NCBI GenBank assembly: GCA_963677625.2
Contig: CAXXSW010000010.1
Location: 186,001 to 250,000 of the forward strand
Source: UBA1351 sp963677625
GTDB lineage: Bacteria > Bacillota > Clostridia > Lachnospirales > Vallitaleaceae
Direction: 5' to 3'
DNA length: 64,000 nucleotides
The translations under genes were made by a program, and so were the position numbers. Each line of letters opens with the position of its first letter. The first letter of the stretch is position 1. Shown one piece after another: positions 45,756 to 54,820 of the stretch. The notes under the pieces are model-generated. The model saw only the letters and a list, made by a program, of their open reading frames with translations. It was not told the DNA's origin and searched no databases.

Positions 45756-47669
45756 ATGCTAGATAGTATTTTTATCGAGATATTAAATATGAGTTATATA
45801 GGGAGTATAGTCATTGGAGTTGTGCTGCTATTAAGGTTTCTTTTGAGAAAAGTACCGAAGAAGTTTTCATACATCTTGTGGATTGTACCTTTAATAAGGT
45901 TAATGATACCATTTTCGATAGAAAGTGTAATAAGTTTGATTCCAGTGAATCCAGAACCGATTCCGGGTGATATTGGATATGCAGATAAGCCGGAAATCAA
46001 TACGGGTATAGTTAATGTGGATTATTCGTTTAATAACCTGTTACCTAAACCAGAAATGGTGACAAGTATTAACCCATTACAGATCATTATTTCAATAGGA
46101 GCTATAATTTGGTTCACTATAATGGTAGGCATGATCATTTATGGTCTTCTATCATATTACAAGCTAAAAAGACAATTATTAGCTTCAACTTGGATAGAAG
46201 ATAATATTTATTGTTCAGGGATAATAGATACGCCATTTGTAATGGGAATTGTTGAGCCGAAAATATATTTACCAAATTTAATTCAAAAATCAGAACAAGA
46301 GTATATCTGTTTACACGAGCAAACACATATAAAACGGTTTGATCATGTTTTTAGATTTATAGGATATTTAACATTATGTGCTCACTGGTTCAATCCCTTG
46401 GTGTGGATATCCTTTTACCTTAGTGGTAAAGACATGGAGATGTCTTGTGACGAATCCGTGATTAGTAAGTTGGGTGTCAATGTAAAGAAAGAGTATTCTC
46501 AATCACTTTTGAATTTTACAACTAGAAAGACAAAACTTAGTCTGTCTCCCTTAGCTTTTGGTGAAGGTGACACTAAAGGGAGAGTTAAGAATATCTTAAA
46601 CTTCAGAAAACCAAAGACCTATTTTATCATCTTAATTGCTATCGTCCTGATTATTGTATCTGTTGGATTGTTGGCTAATCCCCATAAAAGTCTTAATGAG
46701 GCGACAATAAATGGTCACACATATGGTGTTGTCGACATTCTTTTTGAGTCTGGAGTATATTCGTTCAGTTACTCTGAAGATACCGCGCCAAATTATAGTA
46801 TTTCATCAGATTATATGTTGTATTCAAAAGAAGGAGAACATGACTGGACACAAATTGGTAGTCTTTACAAAACGGATATAAAGACAGAAGAGTTGATGAC
46901 ATGGATTCATTTTACAGAATATCTTGATGATAGAACGGTTGGACTAATTAATGATGCAAAGATACTATATAGAGCCGATACAAATAATGATAATAATGTG
47001 TTTTATTTGGTCATGGAAACTAAAGAGAATCAAATATTAGTTTTTTACGGTTATGATGCAGAGGTAGGCTCTTCTATCAGATGGATTTTTGAAGTAGAAC
47101 GAATAGCGCTAATAGACTTATCTTTGTCTGTATCAGAGATTTGGAACTACCGTACAGAATATATAGGAAATAACTCTGCTGTAGGAAATATAGCTAGTCA
47201 GTTACAGTATCCAAAGCATCTGGAGTATAATGGAATTTCATTACAAACTGAAAAGGAACCATATAGTCTAACGATTATGCTTCAAGAGCAAGAGGGTATA
47301 GAAGTAGCTATAGTTGATGAAGAATTAGAATTACGTAACAAAATAAATGCATGTATATTGTTTTCATTAGTTCAAAACCTTGACGAAGTAACATTCAGTG
47401 TGGAAAGCAAAACAGTCAAATCAAACCCTTATGTATATACCCGTGCATGGGCTGAAAAGCTTATTGGAGTAAATTTATGGGAAGAAAGTGAGGATGAGGA
47501 AACTTATGATGAGTTGCTCATAAGAATAAAGGATAAGGTTAGTTTGGGTTCTGATCTACCAATCGATACGCATATTACCTCTAATGATCATTCATTGCAC
47601 CAAGCAATAAGTGAAGCAATACTAGATTACCATACACAATATGGATTGATAGGGGGAATACCTTTTTAA
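45756..47669 (+). CDS. BlaR1/MecR1-like M56 membrane protease, tail decayed
   Basis: Membrane helices at the N-terminus (about 15-55, 110-135), then the zinc-protease motif LHEQTHIKRFDH (HExxH at about 187-191), a further helix near 290-310 and an extracellular domain that is not a penicillin-binding sensor (no SxxK seen). It probably senses something else and cleaves the BlaI-type repressor. An in-frame GTG at 45747 overlaps the blaI stop; ATG 45756 fits the GGGAGTGAG site. The TAA at 47667 appears premature, since the same frame goes on with SHVIFEIEENDTSNETIVYA. Confidence 0.8.
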   Translation: MLDSIFIEILNMSYIGSIVIGVVLLLRFLLRKVPKKFSYILWIVPLIRLMIPFSIESVISLIPVNPEPIPGDIGYADKPEINTGIVNVDYSFNNLLPKPEMVTSINPLQIIISIGAIIWFTIMVGMIIYGLLSYYKLKRQLLASTWIEDNIYCSGIIDTPFVMGIVEPKIYLPNLIQKSEQEYICLHEQTHIKRFDHVFRFIGYLTLCAHWFNPLVWISFYLSGKDMEMSCDESVISKLGVNVKKEYSQSLLNFTTRKTKLSLSPLAFGEGDTKGRVKNILNFRKPKTYFIILIAIVLIIVSVGLLANPHKSLNEATINGHTYGVVDILFESGVYSFSYSEDTAPNYSISSDYMLYSKEGEHDWTQIGSLYKTDIKTEELMTWIHFTEYLDDRTVGLINDAKILYRADTNNDNNVFYLVMETKENQILVFYGYDAEVGSSIRWIFEVERIALIDLSLSVSEIWNYRTEYIGNNSAVGNIASQLQYPKHLEYNGISLQTEKEPYSLTIMLQEQEGIEVAIVDEELELRNKINACILFSLVQNLDEVTFSVESKTVKSNPYVYTRAWAEKLIGVNLWEESEDEETYDELLIRIKDKVSLGSDLPIDTHITSNDHSLHQAISEAILDYHTQYGLIGGIPF

Positions 47670-47931
47670 AGTCACGTGATTTTTGAGATTGAAGAAAATG
47701 ATACAAGCAATGAAACGATAGTATACGCATTAGTCTTTAGATGTAATCATGTCGTCACCAATGGAATCCTCTAATCCATACGACTATATTGAAGCTCATA
47801 GAATTGACTACCGTGAGTTAATTTACTATGGAACTTATATGACTGGGTTTATAGAGCGTGAACTAGCGGAAGACAATAAGGGATTGCGTAGTAAAATTCT
47901 TGAAATATTGTATGAAGAAATGATTAATTGA
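47670..47931 (+). pseudogene. Decayed C-terminal tail of the BlaR1-like protein
   Basis: The frame after the stop continues (SHVIFEIEEND to VVTNGIL), stops at about 47774, and a shifted frame (SPMESSNPYDYIEAHRIDYR, ending 47931) supplies the next segment, as in homologous proteins whose tails run HVIxxxEE...VYAL...PYDYIEYWxPRDGSYY. At least one stop and one frameshift. The stretch 47932-48123 holds nothing I can identify. Confidence 0.5.
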
Positions 47932-48123
47932 CTTACTAAATTCTAGTCTTGATGATGGTACGAGTCAGCTTATTTAGGTAATGTTGGATTTTCAGTAGGG
48001 TTCTCCAGGAATGCAGTTGAGATGAAGGCAGAAGCAGGATATACGATTATTTGAATGGAACTTTTATTAATTATCTTACGTCAAAATATATATGAGAAAA
48101 ATATAATGACTGGGAGGTATTAA

Positions 48124-48708
48124 ATGAAAAGAAATAAGTTAATGACGATGATTGTATTACTTGTAACTATGATAAGTTTTAGTGGATGTATATCTGATGA
48201 AAATAATAGTGATGAACTGGATGGGGTAGAATATTCAAATCAGGCAGATTTAGGTAAAGGAAATGAAAGTGAATTTGATGGTGCAGAGTATGAAAAGGAT
48301 GAACAAGTAGATAAATCAATGCTTGAATCCATAAGTGCATCTAATATTGAAGTTTTTGGTAATGGAGAGTACTCAGAAGAAATTATTGAGGAAGTGAATT
48401 TGATAATAATGGTAAGTAATCAGAGTTTCTATAAGCCTGATATTGAAATCAGTGGATACTTACATGGGGATATAGTATTTAACAGTAATTTTGAAGTAGG
48501 AAATCAACATGAAGTGACATATTATTATTTGAACTTGGAAGAAGGAAAGAAAAATTTATCATTTGAAACAGAAGAAGTGGCCAAACAAGTAGAAATAGAA
48601 ATGAAAGAAGAAGAGCAACTTTGGATTATGGTAAGTTATTGGGAATCAGAAGATAAAGAGCCTACTATGGAGATATATGAGAGCAATGAACCAATATTAA
48701 TTCTATAA
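48124..48708 (+). CDS. Small acidic lipoprotein
   Basis: 194 residues. Signal peptide with lipobox SFSGC (Cys near 22), an acidic linker with two related DGxEYxxxxD units, then a beta-rich domain (about 75-194) with no family I know. GGGAGG precedes the ATG and a terminator follows. Surface-attached; role unknown. Confidence 0.75.
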   Translation: MKRNKLMTMIVLLVTMISFSGCISDENNSDELDGVEYSNQADLGKGNESEFDGAEYEKDEQVDKSMLESISASNIEVFGNGEYSEEIIEEVNLIIMVSNQSFYKPDIEISGYLHGDIVFNSNFEVGNQHEVTYYYLNLEEGKKNLSFETEEVAKQVEIEMKEEEQLWIMVSYWESEDKEPTMEIYESNEPILIL

Positions 48709-48725
48709 TAAATAGTGGGATAGAT

Positions 48726-48757
48726 AAAAAAGTTCAGCGAAAGTTGAACTTTTTTTA
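48726..48757 (+). terminator. Terminator after the small lipoprotein
   Basis: AAAAAAGTTCA pairs with TGAACTTTTTT around a short loop, ending in a T run. Confidence 0.85.
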
Positions 48758-48934
48758 TTATGTGGTCTTTTGCCTGTCGAGCTTGGGAAGCATGCAAAAA
48801 AACCATTCGTCATACAGGTGCGCGTTAAATGTAGTACAAAAGAATCATTTATGTATTCATTCATAGAGTCACTTCTTGAGATCTTGAAAAACTATTGCTA
48901 GCTAATAAAAAACAGATTTGTTACAATAAATAGT

Positions 48935-51199
48935 ATGAATAGTCCAATACTAAAAACCAAATTATATATACCAAAACAAAAGGCTGATATAGTACCGCGT
49001 CCCAATCTTTTGGAACAACTAAATACTGGTATTGATAAGAAGCTAACACTCTTGTCCACACCTGCTGGGTATGGAAAAACAACGGTGCTAGTACAATGGT
49101 TAAGTTGCATTAATCATAAAGTGGCATGGCTTTCTCTGGATACGTCAGATAGTGATAAGCAGAGATTTATAGTCTATTTCATTGCGGCTCTTACTAATCA
49201 TGTGCCTAATTTGAAAGATATATTAAATATCCTTTTATCGCCGAGTCAAATGCCAGATATGGTATCAATCATGACAAATGTAATCAATAATATCTGTGAT
49301 ATAAATGAAAAAATTGTTATTGTGTTAGATGATTATCATTATATAAAAAATAGTGAGATCGATGAAGAGATAAGTTTTTTCATAGCCCATATGCCACACA
49401 ATGCTCATCTTGTCATTTCAACGAGAGAAGACCCTAAGTTACCCCTTGTTAACCTTCGAGCTCAAAATGAGCTAAGGGAGTTTAGTGTAAATAACCTAAG
49501 GTTTTCTAACGATGAGGTGAAAGCCTTTTTTGAACAGCTAGATATGGATATTTCTGTTAATAGGTCAAATGAAATTGAGGAAAGAGCAGAGGGGTGGATT
49601 GTTGGTATCAAATTATTGAGTATGACGATTCAAAATTTAAACAACCTAGAATATAGTATTAATGATTTACAAGGCACGCAAAGACATATAATTGAGTATC
49701 TAGTTGATGAAGTGGTAAGTATGCAATCAGATCCAGTTCAGGAGTTCTTGCTTAAAACGTCTATTCTCCGACAAATGTCTAGAGCGCTTTGTGATGATAT
49801 GATTGATAATAAAGTATTAAATAATGATAAAATTTTGAATAAGTTGAGTCAATCTAATCTTTTTATAGTAGCTTTAGATAGTCAAGGGGAATGGTATCGT
49901 TATCATCATTTGTTTTCGGATGCATTAAAATATCACTTAAAGAAAAAATATGCAGGAAAACAAGAGGTGATTAAATTGTTACACAAACGTGCTAGTAAGT
50001 GGTACGAAGCACATAATAATTTCACAGAAAGTTTTTATCATGCAACTGAAAGCCGTTGTATGGATAGAGTTATTGAACTATTAGAAAGTGCGAGCACTGG
50101 TCACATTAATTTGGAGATTCCCGATCTTATCATACAGTGGATAGATTCATTAGATAGGCAGACGATGAATAGAAATCCAGTATTTTATATTTGGAAATCA
50201 TCTTTGTTACTAAGGGCTGGTACGACAGAAGGGGTAAATTATTTGCTAGATAGGGCAGAGGATTTTTTCAACAAAGTGAAGCACCCTACATATGTTGGCC
50301 GTATTGCTGTGGCAAGAGCCACTTTAGCATTGACAAAATACGACACCATCGGGATGAACAACAACGCAACACTTGCACTAAATTTATTAGATAAGACTCA
50401 ATTGCCATATCTTACATCTGCAACCTGGATACTAGCTTATGTATATCAAAGTTGCAAAAACTATGAACAAGCAATCCATTTCTATTTAAAAGCAAAAGAA
50501 TATGCCATAAGCTGTCAGGATACTTTTACGAAAGGATTAGTCAGTGTTGGTCTTGGTACAGTTTATGAAACTTTAGGATACTATGAAAAGGCGGAAAAGG
50601 TTTTGCTAGAGACGTTGTCAGAAACAAGCTATCAATTACTGCCTTATATGTCAGAGACACATATAACACTTTCTAAAATATGCGTTAAACAGGATAAGCT
50701 TACATTAGCTTATGAACATGCTGTCAAATCTATAGAACTGGTTAAAATGTATGGCTCTCAAGTAGATCGCTTTATTTATTGTAAACTTCAGCTTGCCAAT
50801 GTCTTAGTTGCAAAAGGTGAAATTGATGAAGCAATAACCGTGTTAGAGAAACTACTTGATATAACAAAAAGTAAAGGCTTTGATGAACAGTTACCGCTTA
50901 TAGCAAAGGTGCTTGTGGCTATCTATATGAAAAATGATTATAAGGATCTAGCCATCAAAGTATCAAAGTCATATAAACTAGATGCAAATTTAGCAGTAAT
51001 CACGATTGACCCTCTAACGGATAGAGAAGTGGAAATATTACACTTAATTGCCCAAGGCCTAACGAATAAACAGATAGGGGAAAACCTGTTTTTAGCACTA
51101 GATACTGTAAAAGGACATAATCGACGGATTTTTGAAAAACTACATGTGTCTAGGCGAACAGAGGCAGTTGCTAAAGCACGAGAATATGGGATTATATAA
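48935..51199 (+). CDS. MalT-like LuxR-family ATP-dependent regulator
   Basis: 754 residues. STAND NTPase with Walker A PAGYGKTT near 44-51 and Walker B IVIVLDDYHYI near 125, a helical TPR-like sensor region (about 340-660) and a C-terminal LuxR helix-turn-helix (about 690-745: LTDREVEILHLIAQGLTNKQ, VKGHNRRIFEKL). Such proteins are activators triggered by a small ligand. No ribosome site is evident before the ATG, so translation may be leaderless or weak. The next gene, a DUF4386 membrane protein, is a possible target. Confidence 0.92.
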   Translation: MNSPILKTKLYIPKQKADIVPRPNLLEQLNTGIDKKLTLLSTPAGYGKTTVLVQWLSCINHKVAWLSLDTSDSDKQRFIVYFIAALTNHVPNLKDILNILLSPSQMPDMVSIMTNVINNICDINEKIVIVLDDYHYIKNSEIDEEISFFIAHMPHNAHLVISTREDPKLPLVNLRAQNELREFSVNNLRFSNDEVKAFFEQLDMDISVNRSNEIEERAEGWIVGIKLLSMTIQNLNNLEYSINDLQGTQRHIIEYLVDEVVSMQSDPVQEFLLKTSILRQMSRALCDDMIDNKVLNNDKILNKLSQSNLFIVALDSQGEWYRYHHLFSDALKYHLKKKYAGKQEVIKLLHKRASKWYEAHNNFTESFYHATESRCMDRVIELLESASTGHINLEIPDLIIQWIDSLDRQTMNRNPVFYIWKSSLLLRAGTTEGVNYLLDRAEDFFNKVKHPTYVGRIAVARATLALTKYDTIGMNNNATLALNLLDKTQLPYLTSATWILAYVYQSCKNYEQAIHFYLKAKEYAISCQDTFTKGLVSVGLGTVYETLGYYEKAEKVLLETLSETSYQLLPYMSETHITLSKICVKQDKLTLAYEHAVKSIELVKMYGSQVDRFIYCKLQLANVLVAKGEIDEAITVLEKLLDITKSKGFDEQLPLIAKVLVAIYMKNDYKDLAIKVSKSYKLDANLAVITIDPLTDREVEILHLIAQGLTNKQIGENLFLALDTVKGHNRRIFEKLHVSRRTEAVAKAREYGII

Positions 51200-51309
51200 G
51201 AATAACCATTAATAACAACACTTTAGTGTCTATAAATATTTATGTATTTAAGATATATTTAAAGCGTTAAAGTCATAAGCTTTTTGGGGTTAAAATGAAA
51301 GGAGTGTTC

Positions 51310-51945
51310 ATGAACAGAAAACGATCCATTATAACAGGTGTTTTATTTATTATTTGTACTCTAACGGGCGTTATAAGTGTAGCTATTTTAGGTAATATTG
51401 TAAATGCAACTACCTTATTTGTAGCTTTAGATAACAGCAACTTGTTTATTACAGGAGCTTTGCTCATACTGATAATGGCATTTACAGGGACAGGCATTGG
51501 GATTAGTATATATCCAGTGCTCAAAGATAAATATCCCTCTCTGGCAATTGGCTCAGTTGTTTTTAGAACGATTGAGGGAGCAATTATATCAATAGGTTCA
51601 ATCATTTATATCTCAATATTTGCATTACATAACGCTGATTTATTAACTAATGAGTTGGCAGAGGTACTGTTAGTTATAAGACCCTTTTTCCCGTCCTATA
51701 GTGGTGCTATTGCCTTTTCTCTTGGTGCGACACTATACTATATTGCATTCTACAAATCTAAACTTGTGCCAAGATGGTTATCCGCATGGGGATTTGTTGG
51801 TGCCGTGTTACATATGATAGCAATTGTTTTTGTTGCATTTGGCCATGACCCTTTTGCACCTTATTTAATGGTTTTACATATACCAATTGGCGTGCAAGAA
51901 ATGGTTTTTGCGGTTTGGCTAATTGTTAAGGGGTATAGGGAGTAG
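51310..51945 (+). CDS. DUF4386-family membrane protein
   Basis: 211 residues with about six membrane helices; RKRSIITGVLFIICTLTGVI at the start and WGFVGAVLHMIAIV near the end match DUF4386 proteins, whose function is unknown. ATG 51310 is chosen since AAAGGAG lies just before it; an upstream in-frame ATG at 51295 would put the ribosome site inside the gene. Often found beside LuxR or TetR regulators, as here. Confidence 0.85.
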   Translation: MNRKRSIITGVLFIICTLTGVISVAILGNIVNATTLFVALDNSNLFITGALLILIMAFTGTGIGISIYPVLKDKYPSLAIGSVVFRTIEGAIISIGSIIYISIFALHNADLLTNELAEVLLVIRPFFPSYSGAIAFSLGATLYYIAFYKSKLVPRWLSAWGFVGAVLHMIAIVFVAFGHDPFAPYLMVLHIPIGVQEMVFAVWLIVKGYRE

Positions 51946-52057
51946 ACTTTTAGAATCCATAAACTATAGCATATTTTATTATTACTATTTGAATTTATAA
52001 ATTGAGCTACGTTATTATTTCGATAACAATTTAACGCTACCTTAGAAGACAAGTTCA

Positions 52058-52089
52058 TTGACAATGTTGATTATATCAAGTAGTATAAT
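52058..52089 (+). promoter_or_regulatory. Predicted promoter of the T-box-like leader
   Basis: TTGACA (52058-52063) followed at 17 bases by TAGTAT (52081-52086), or TATAAT at 52084-52089 with a long spacer. Confidence 0.65.
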
Positions 52090-52099
52090 ACAATAATAA

Positions 52100-52325
52100 T
52101 TTAATAGTAAAAGTGTTGATAGAGAAGAGTAAATAATAATTAGTCTTACAGAGAGCTGGAAAAGGTGGAAGCCAGCAGATGAACAATTATTGAAAATCCC
52201 TCTTGAGCTGACAGCTGAATGTATGTAAGTTGATCCGATTGACCATCGTTATTGGGTCCACATTTGATTGAATGCTGTTATTAAGAATATTTTAGAGTCT
52301 TGCTATTTACAGCAGGACTCTTTTT
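52100..52325 (+). promoter_or_regulatory. T-box-like leader (Ile specifier) ending in a terminator
   Basis: Stem I landmarks are present in order: CAGAGAGCTGG (52149-52159), GGTGGAAGCCAGC (52164-52176), GAAAATC (52192-52198) with ATC in the specifier position, CTCTTGAGCTGACAGCTGAA and, further on, ATCGTTAT of stem III. The usual TGGTACCGCG T-box is not found; TTGGGTCCACA occupies part of its place. The hairpin AGAGTCTTGCT (52294-52304) with AGCAGGACTCT (52311-52321) and five T is a terminator. I read it as a T-box leader for tRNA-Ile, degenerate or atypical in its antiterminator. Confidence 0.7.
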
Positions 52326-52344
52326 AAATTTAGGAGGTGGTTAC

Positions 52345-52479
52345 ATGATTTCTGATATTAGTGACATTAGTGATATTAGTGATATTAGTAAAGTAAACAA
52401 TGATATGACAAAAAGGAGAAAACAATTATGTGTAACCATGAAGCTAAAAAGGATGGATTTAGAAAAACGTATTTTCTAA
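52345..52479 (+). CDS. Small ORF with (Ile-Ser-Asp) repeats
   Basis: 44 codons. It has the best ribosome site in this area (AGGAGGTG at 52332-52339). It opens MISDISDISDISDISK, from a nine-base unit (GATATTAGT) repeated in tandem, and ends inside the next gene in another frame. Placed directly after an Ile-specific leader, it could be a leader peptide whose translation couples to the acetyltransferase; it could also be non-coding repeat expansion. Confidence 0.5.
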   Translation: MISDISDISDISDISKVNNDMTKRRKQLCVTMKLKRMDLEKRIF

Positions 52480-53006
52480 AAAATAAAGAAGAATTAGTAT
52501 TGCGATTTCCACAAGTAGAAGATGCCCAAGAACTGATAGATTTTTTGAAAACAGTTGATAAGGAAACTAAATTTCTAGCTAGGGAGCCAGGGGAGTTTTC
52601 CTTTACTTTAGAACAAGAACAATCATTTATACAGGGGATTTTGGAGGATGATAATAGACAAATGCTACTTGCAGAAGTAGATGGCAGGATAGTAGGGAAT
52701 TGTTCTGTAGGACGAGTTATGAATCAAAAAAGATATAGGCACCGAGCTGCTTTAGGTATTGCTGTCAAGCAAGAATTTTGGGGACTTGGAATTGGTAAGA
52801 TAATGATGGAAGAATGTGTGACTTGGTGTATAGATAATGAAGTTGAACAGGTTGAATTAGAGGTTATGACAGGTAATAAACGTGGAATAAATCTATATAA
52901 GAAACTTGGTTTTGAAACAAGAGGAAGAATTAAGCATGCTATCAAGTACAGTGATGGAACATATGCTGATGAGTATGTGATGGGATTAGATTTAGTAAAG
53001 GGGTAA
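52428..53006 (+). CDS. GNAT acetyltransferase
   Basis: 192 residues. RFPQVEDAQELIDFLKTVDKE opening, acetyl-CoA loop VKQEFWGLGIGKIMMEECV, and LEVMTGNKRGINLYKKLGFE closing, all as in GNAT proteins close to PhnO/YjcK-like families. AAAGGAG at 52410-52417 precedes the ATG. It appears to be the only gene controlled by the T-box-like leader, which is an unusual target. Substrate unknown. Confidence 0.88.
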   Translation: MCNHEAKKDGFRKTYFLKNKEELVLRFPQVEDAQELIDFLKTVDKETKFLAREPGEFSFTLEQEQSFIQGILEDDNRQMLLAEVDGRIVGNCSVGRVMNQKRYRHRAALGIAVKQEFWGLGIGKIMMEECVTWCIDNEVEQVELEVMTGNKRGINLYKKLGFETRGRIKHAIKYSDGTYADEYVMGLDLVKG

Positions 53007-53178
53007 GACTAAATGAATGTAGTCTTGGGGATGAGAATTCAAGGTGAAAACAAGATTTTACAGTTACTACAATAATGGAAGAGGGTAGGTTTATTGTGGA
53101 TGGAATGGAAACAACACTAAAAAAAGTAAAAATTAGATTTTAAATTAGGTCAATTTGTTACTAGCAAAGTAGTAAAAT

Positions 53179-53219
53179 AAAATCCTTCTAAAATATTAGT
53201 TTATTTTGGAAGGATTTTT
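53179..53219. terminator. Rho-independent terminator
   Basis: AAAATCCTTCTAAAATA pairs with TATTTTGGAAGGATTTT, then T. It lies between convergent genes and can act in both directions. From 53007 to 53178 I see only a short start-less frame (TIMEEGRFIVDGMETTLKK) that may be a remnant. Confidence 0.85.
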
Positions 53220-53314
53220 AATGTAGTGAATTTTATCATATACGAAACATTGGTGCTTCAGACTTACAGTAATAAGTCATCTAATATGTAAAACGGCAGG
53301 CAATGAAAGGTGAA

Positions 53315-53581
53315 TTATTTCCTTTTTTGATAAACGATTTTTTTGACGGTATATTCACTTAACCCGTATAAAAAAGCAAGTTCGTCAATTGTTGTACCAG
53401 TTTGAAATAATTTACGCATTTGACTGTTTCTCTGGATGAGCTCATCTTTGATTCCGGTTTTTTCACCCCAAGTACGTTTTAAGTCTTTTTTAGGGATATA
53501 AACATTTTCGCCATCAATGTAATTCTGTATTTCCTGTAATAACTCGTCAGGAAAAATGTCTTTTCCGTTCTTATGCGCCAT
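53315..53581 (-). CDS. CD3324-like Mor/HTH family protein
   Basis: 88 residues: MAHKNGKDIFPDELLQEIQN YIDGENVYIPKK near the start, then WGEKTGIKDELIQRNSQMRK and a C-terminal helix-turn-helix, IDELAFLYGLSEYTVKKIV. This layout is known from clostridial CD3324-like proteins, probably DNA-binding. Start at 53581, with AGGTGA upstream inside the end of the preceding acetyltransferase gene; the two are an operon. Confidence 0.85.
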   Translation of the reverse strand: MAHKNGKDIFPDELLQEIQNYIDGENVYIPKKDLKRTWGEKTGIKDELIQRNSQMRKLFQTGTTIDELAFLYGLSEYTVKKIVYQKRK

Positions 53582-53585
53582 GAAA

Positions 53586-54545
53586 TCACCTAATTTCAAG
53601 ATATATATCTGTCCAATATTCAAAACCTACAAAGCCTGCTTTTTCATAGTTTTTTATTGAAGTTTTGAATTCTCTAAATGAATAGACATATATACTTTCA
53701 TCAATAATTTGTTTTCTGAGCGTAGTGATGATTTGGTTTATCAAATAAATACCTAGTTCTTCTTCATTGTAGGCAGAATGGATAGCGAGGTTGTCAATCC
53801 ACATTTTTCCTTCATCATCCTTATCACCAAAAGCAGCACCTATGATTTTATCATCTTGATTTCGGATGGTGACTAATGATTCTTTAAACAGGTCTGTTTT
53901 TGACATCTCAATAATCTCTTCTTTTGTATCAACAATGAAATAGTCATGTAATTCTTCTTCATAGAATTTTATCAAATCTTTGATATCGTTGTCTAAACCA
54001 GAGACGACGTTATATTTTTCATCTAACTTAGCATCAACAAGAGTGGATTCAGAGTCAATTTTTAAATACAAAGGATATTGAAAAGCGGCTCCCTTATCTT
54101 CCATAACCGATGTTAAATAATAAGCCATAGTTGGGTGCACTTGGAGTTCACCATATTCTAACACTTGAAGCTTAATTTGCTTACAGCTTGTTGCTTGACT
54201 CGTCCAAGTGATTAGGTTGTCTATTGATGCTGAAACAATTCTTCTTCTGTCTTCAAAGCTAGAGGGAATAATTATTGTAGCTTGTAATGTCTCATAATTC
54301 CCTGGTGTAGTAAATAAATGATATAAACAGTACTCATTATTGTCTAGTTCATCAATTATTCTCCAGTGGTTATTCATATAGTGCTGTTTTCCGGAAAAGG
54401 TATTTTCACTGATTTTGTGATTACTTAGAATCCGGTCATGGAAACTTAATTTGCGATATCCTAGCATTGGGAAATAGTTTCGTTCAGCAATTTCAATTTT
54501 ATCACTAAATTCTTTCATTGTGCTTTCTTCAACTATTTTTATCAT
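53586..54545 (-). CDS. GNAT-like acetyltransferase, two-domain
   Basis: 319 residues. The C-terminal half (about 185-319) has GNAT features: LVTIRNQDDKIIGAAFGDKD, MWIDNLAIHSAYNEEELGIY LINQII and SIKNYEKAGFVGFEYWTD. The N-terminal half looks like a degenerate GNAT repeat. AAAGGA lies before the ATG at 54545. Divergent from the invertible cassette to its right; no link proven. Confidence 0.75.
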   Translation of the reverse strand: MIKIVEESTMKEFSDKIEIAERNYFPMLGYRKLSFHDRILSNHKISENTFSGKQHYMNNHWRIIDELDNNEYCLYHLFTTPGNYETLQATIIIPSSFEDRRRIVSASIDNLITWTSQATSCKQIKLQVLEYGELQVHPTMAYYLTSVMEDKGAAFQYPLYLKIDSESTLVDAKLDEKYNVVSGLDNDIKDLIKFYEEELHDYFIVDTKEEIIEMSKTDLFKESLVTIRNQDDKIIGAAFGDKDDEGKMWIDNLAIHSAYNEEELGIYLINQIITTLRKQIIDESIYVYSFREFKTSIKNYEKAGFVGFEYWTDIYLEIR

Positions 54546-54757
54546 AGTAATTCCTTTCGTTCTAGAGTTAATTGTTGTAGGTTGATCAAGCCTTAATTTA
54601 TTATTACATATAAGCTAAAAGAATAATATACCTAGAACGGATGGAATGAGAGTCGCTAGTCGATAAGGTTCATTATATAAAAGGACATTAAATCATATAT
54701 GAAAGATTTAATAGGTAATACAATGGCTAGAAAAGTAGTAAAATACAATATTTTTTA

Positions 54758-54766
54758 TGATATAAT
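54758..54766 (+). promoter_or_regulatory. Extended -10 promoter on the left of the cassette
   Basis: TG-A-TATAAT (TATAAT at 54761-54766). No good -35 is seen. Transcription would begin near 54773, about 14 bases before the left inverted repeat. It lies outside the invertible segment, so it would serve whichever gene sits on the left. The rest of 54546-54757 holds no gene. Confidence 0.55.
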
Positions 54767-54786
54767 AATAATTAATGAGAACATAT

Positions 54787-54820
54787 AATAATTGTAGATT
54801 ATTTGGAGGTCTGGTATGAC
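54787..54820 (+). repeat. Left inverted repeat (recombination site L)
   Basis: 34 bases that match the complement of 58458-58491 at 33 positions. Inner part: AATAAT-TGTAG-ATTATTTGG, the ribosome site GGAGG (54805-54809) and ATGAC, the first codons of the NTPase gene. The outer arm is AT-rich and pairs with the inner arm over six bases only. Confidence 0.93.

Noticed and set aside
48760..48934. Possible coding remnant before the LuxR-type gene (AWEACKKTIRHTGAR)
   Set aside because: Short, no start codon or ribosome site, and no family recognised.
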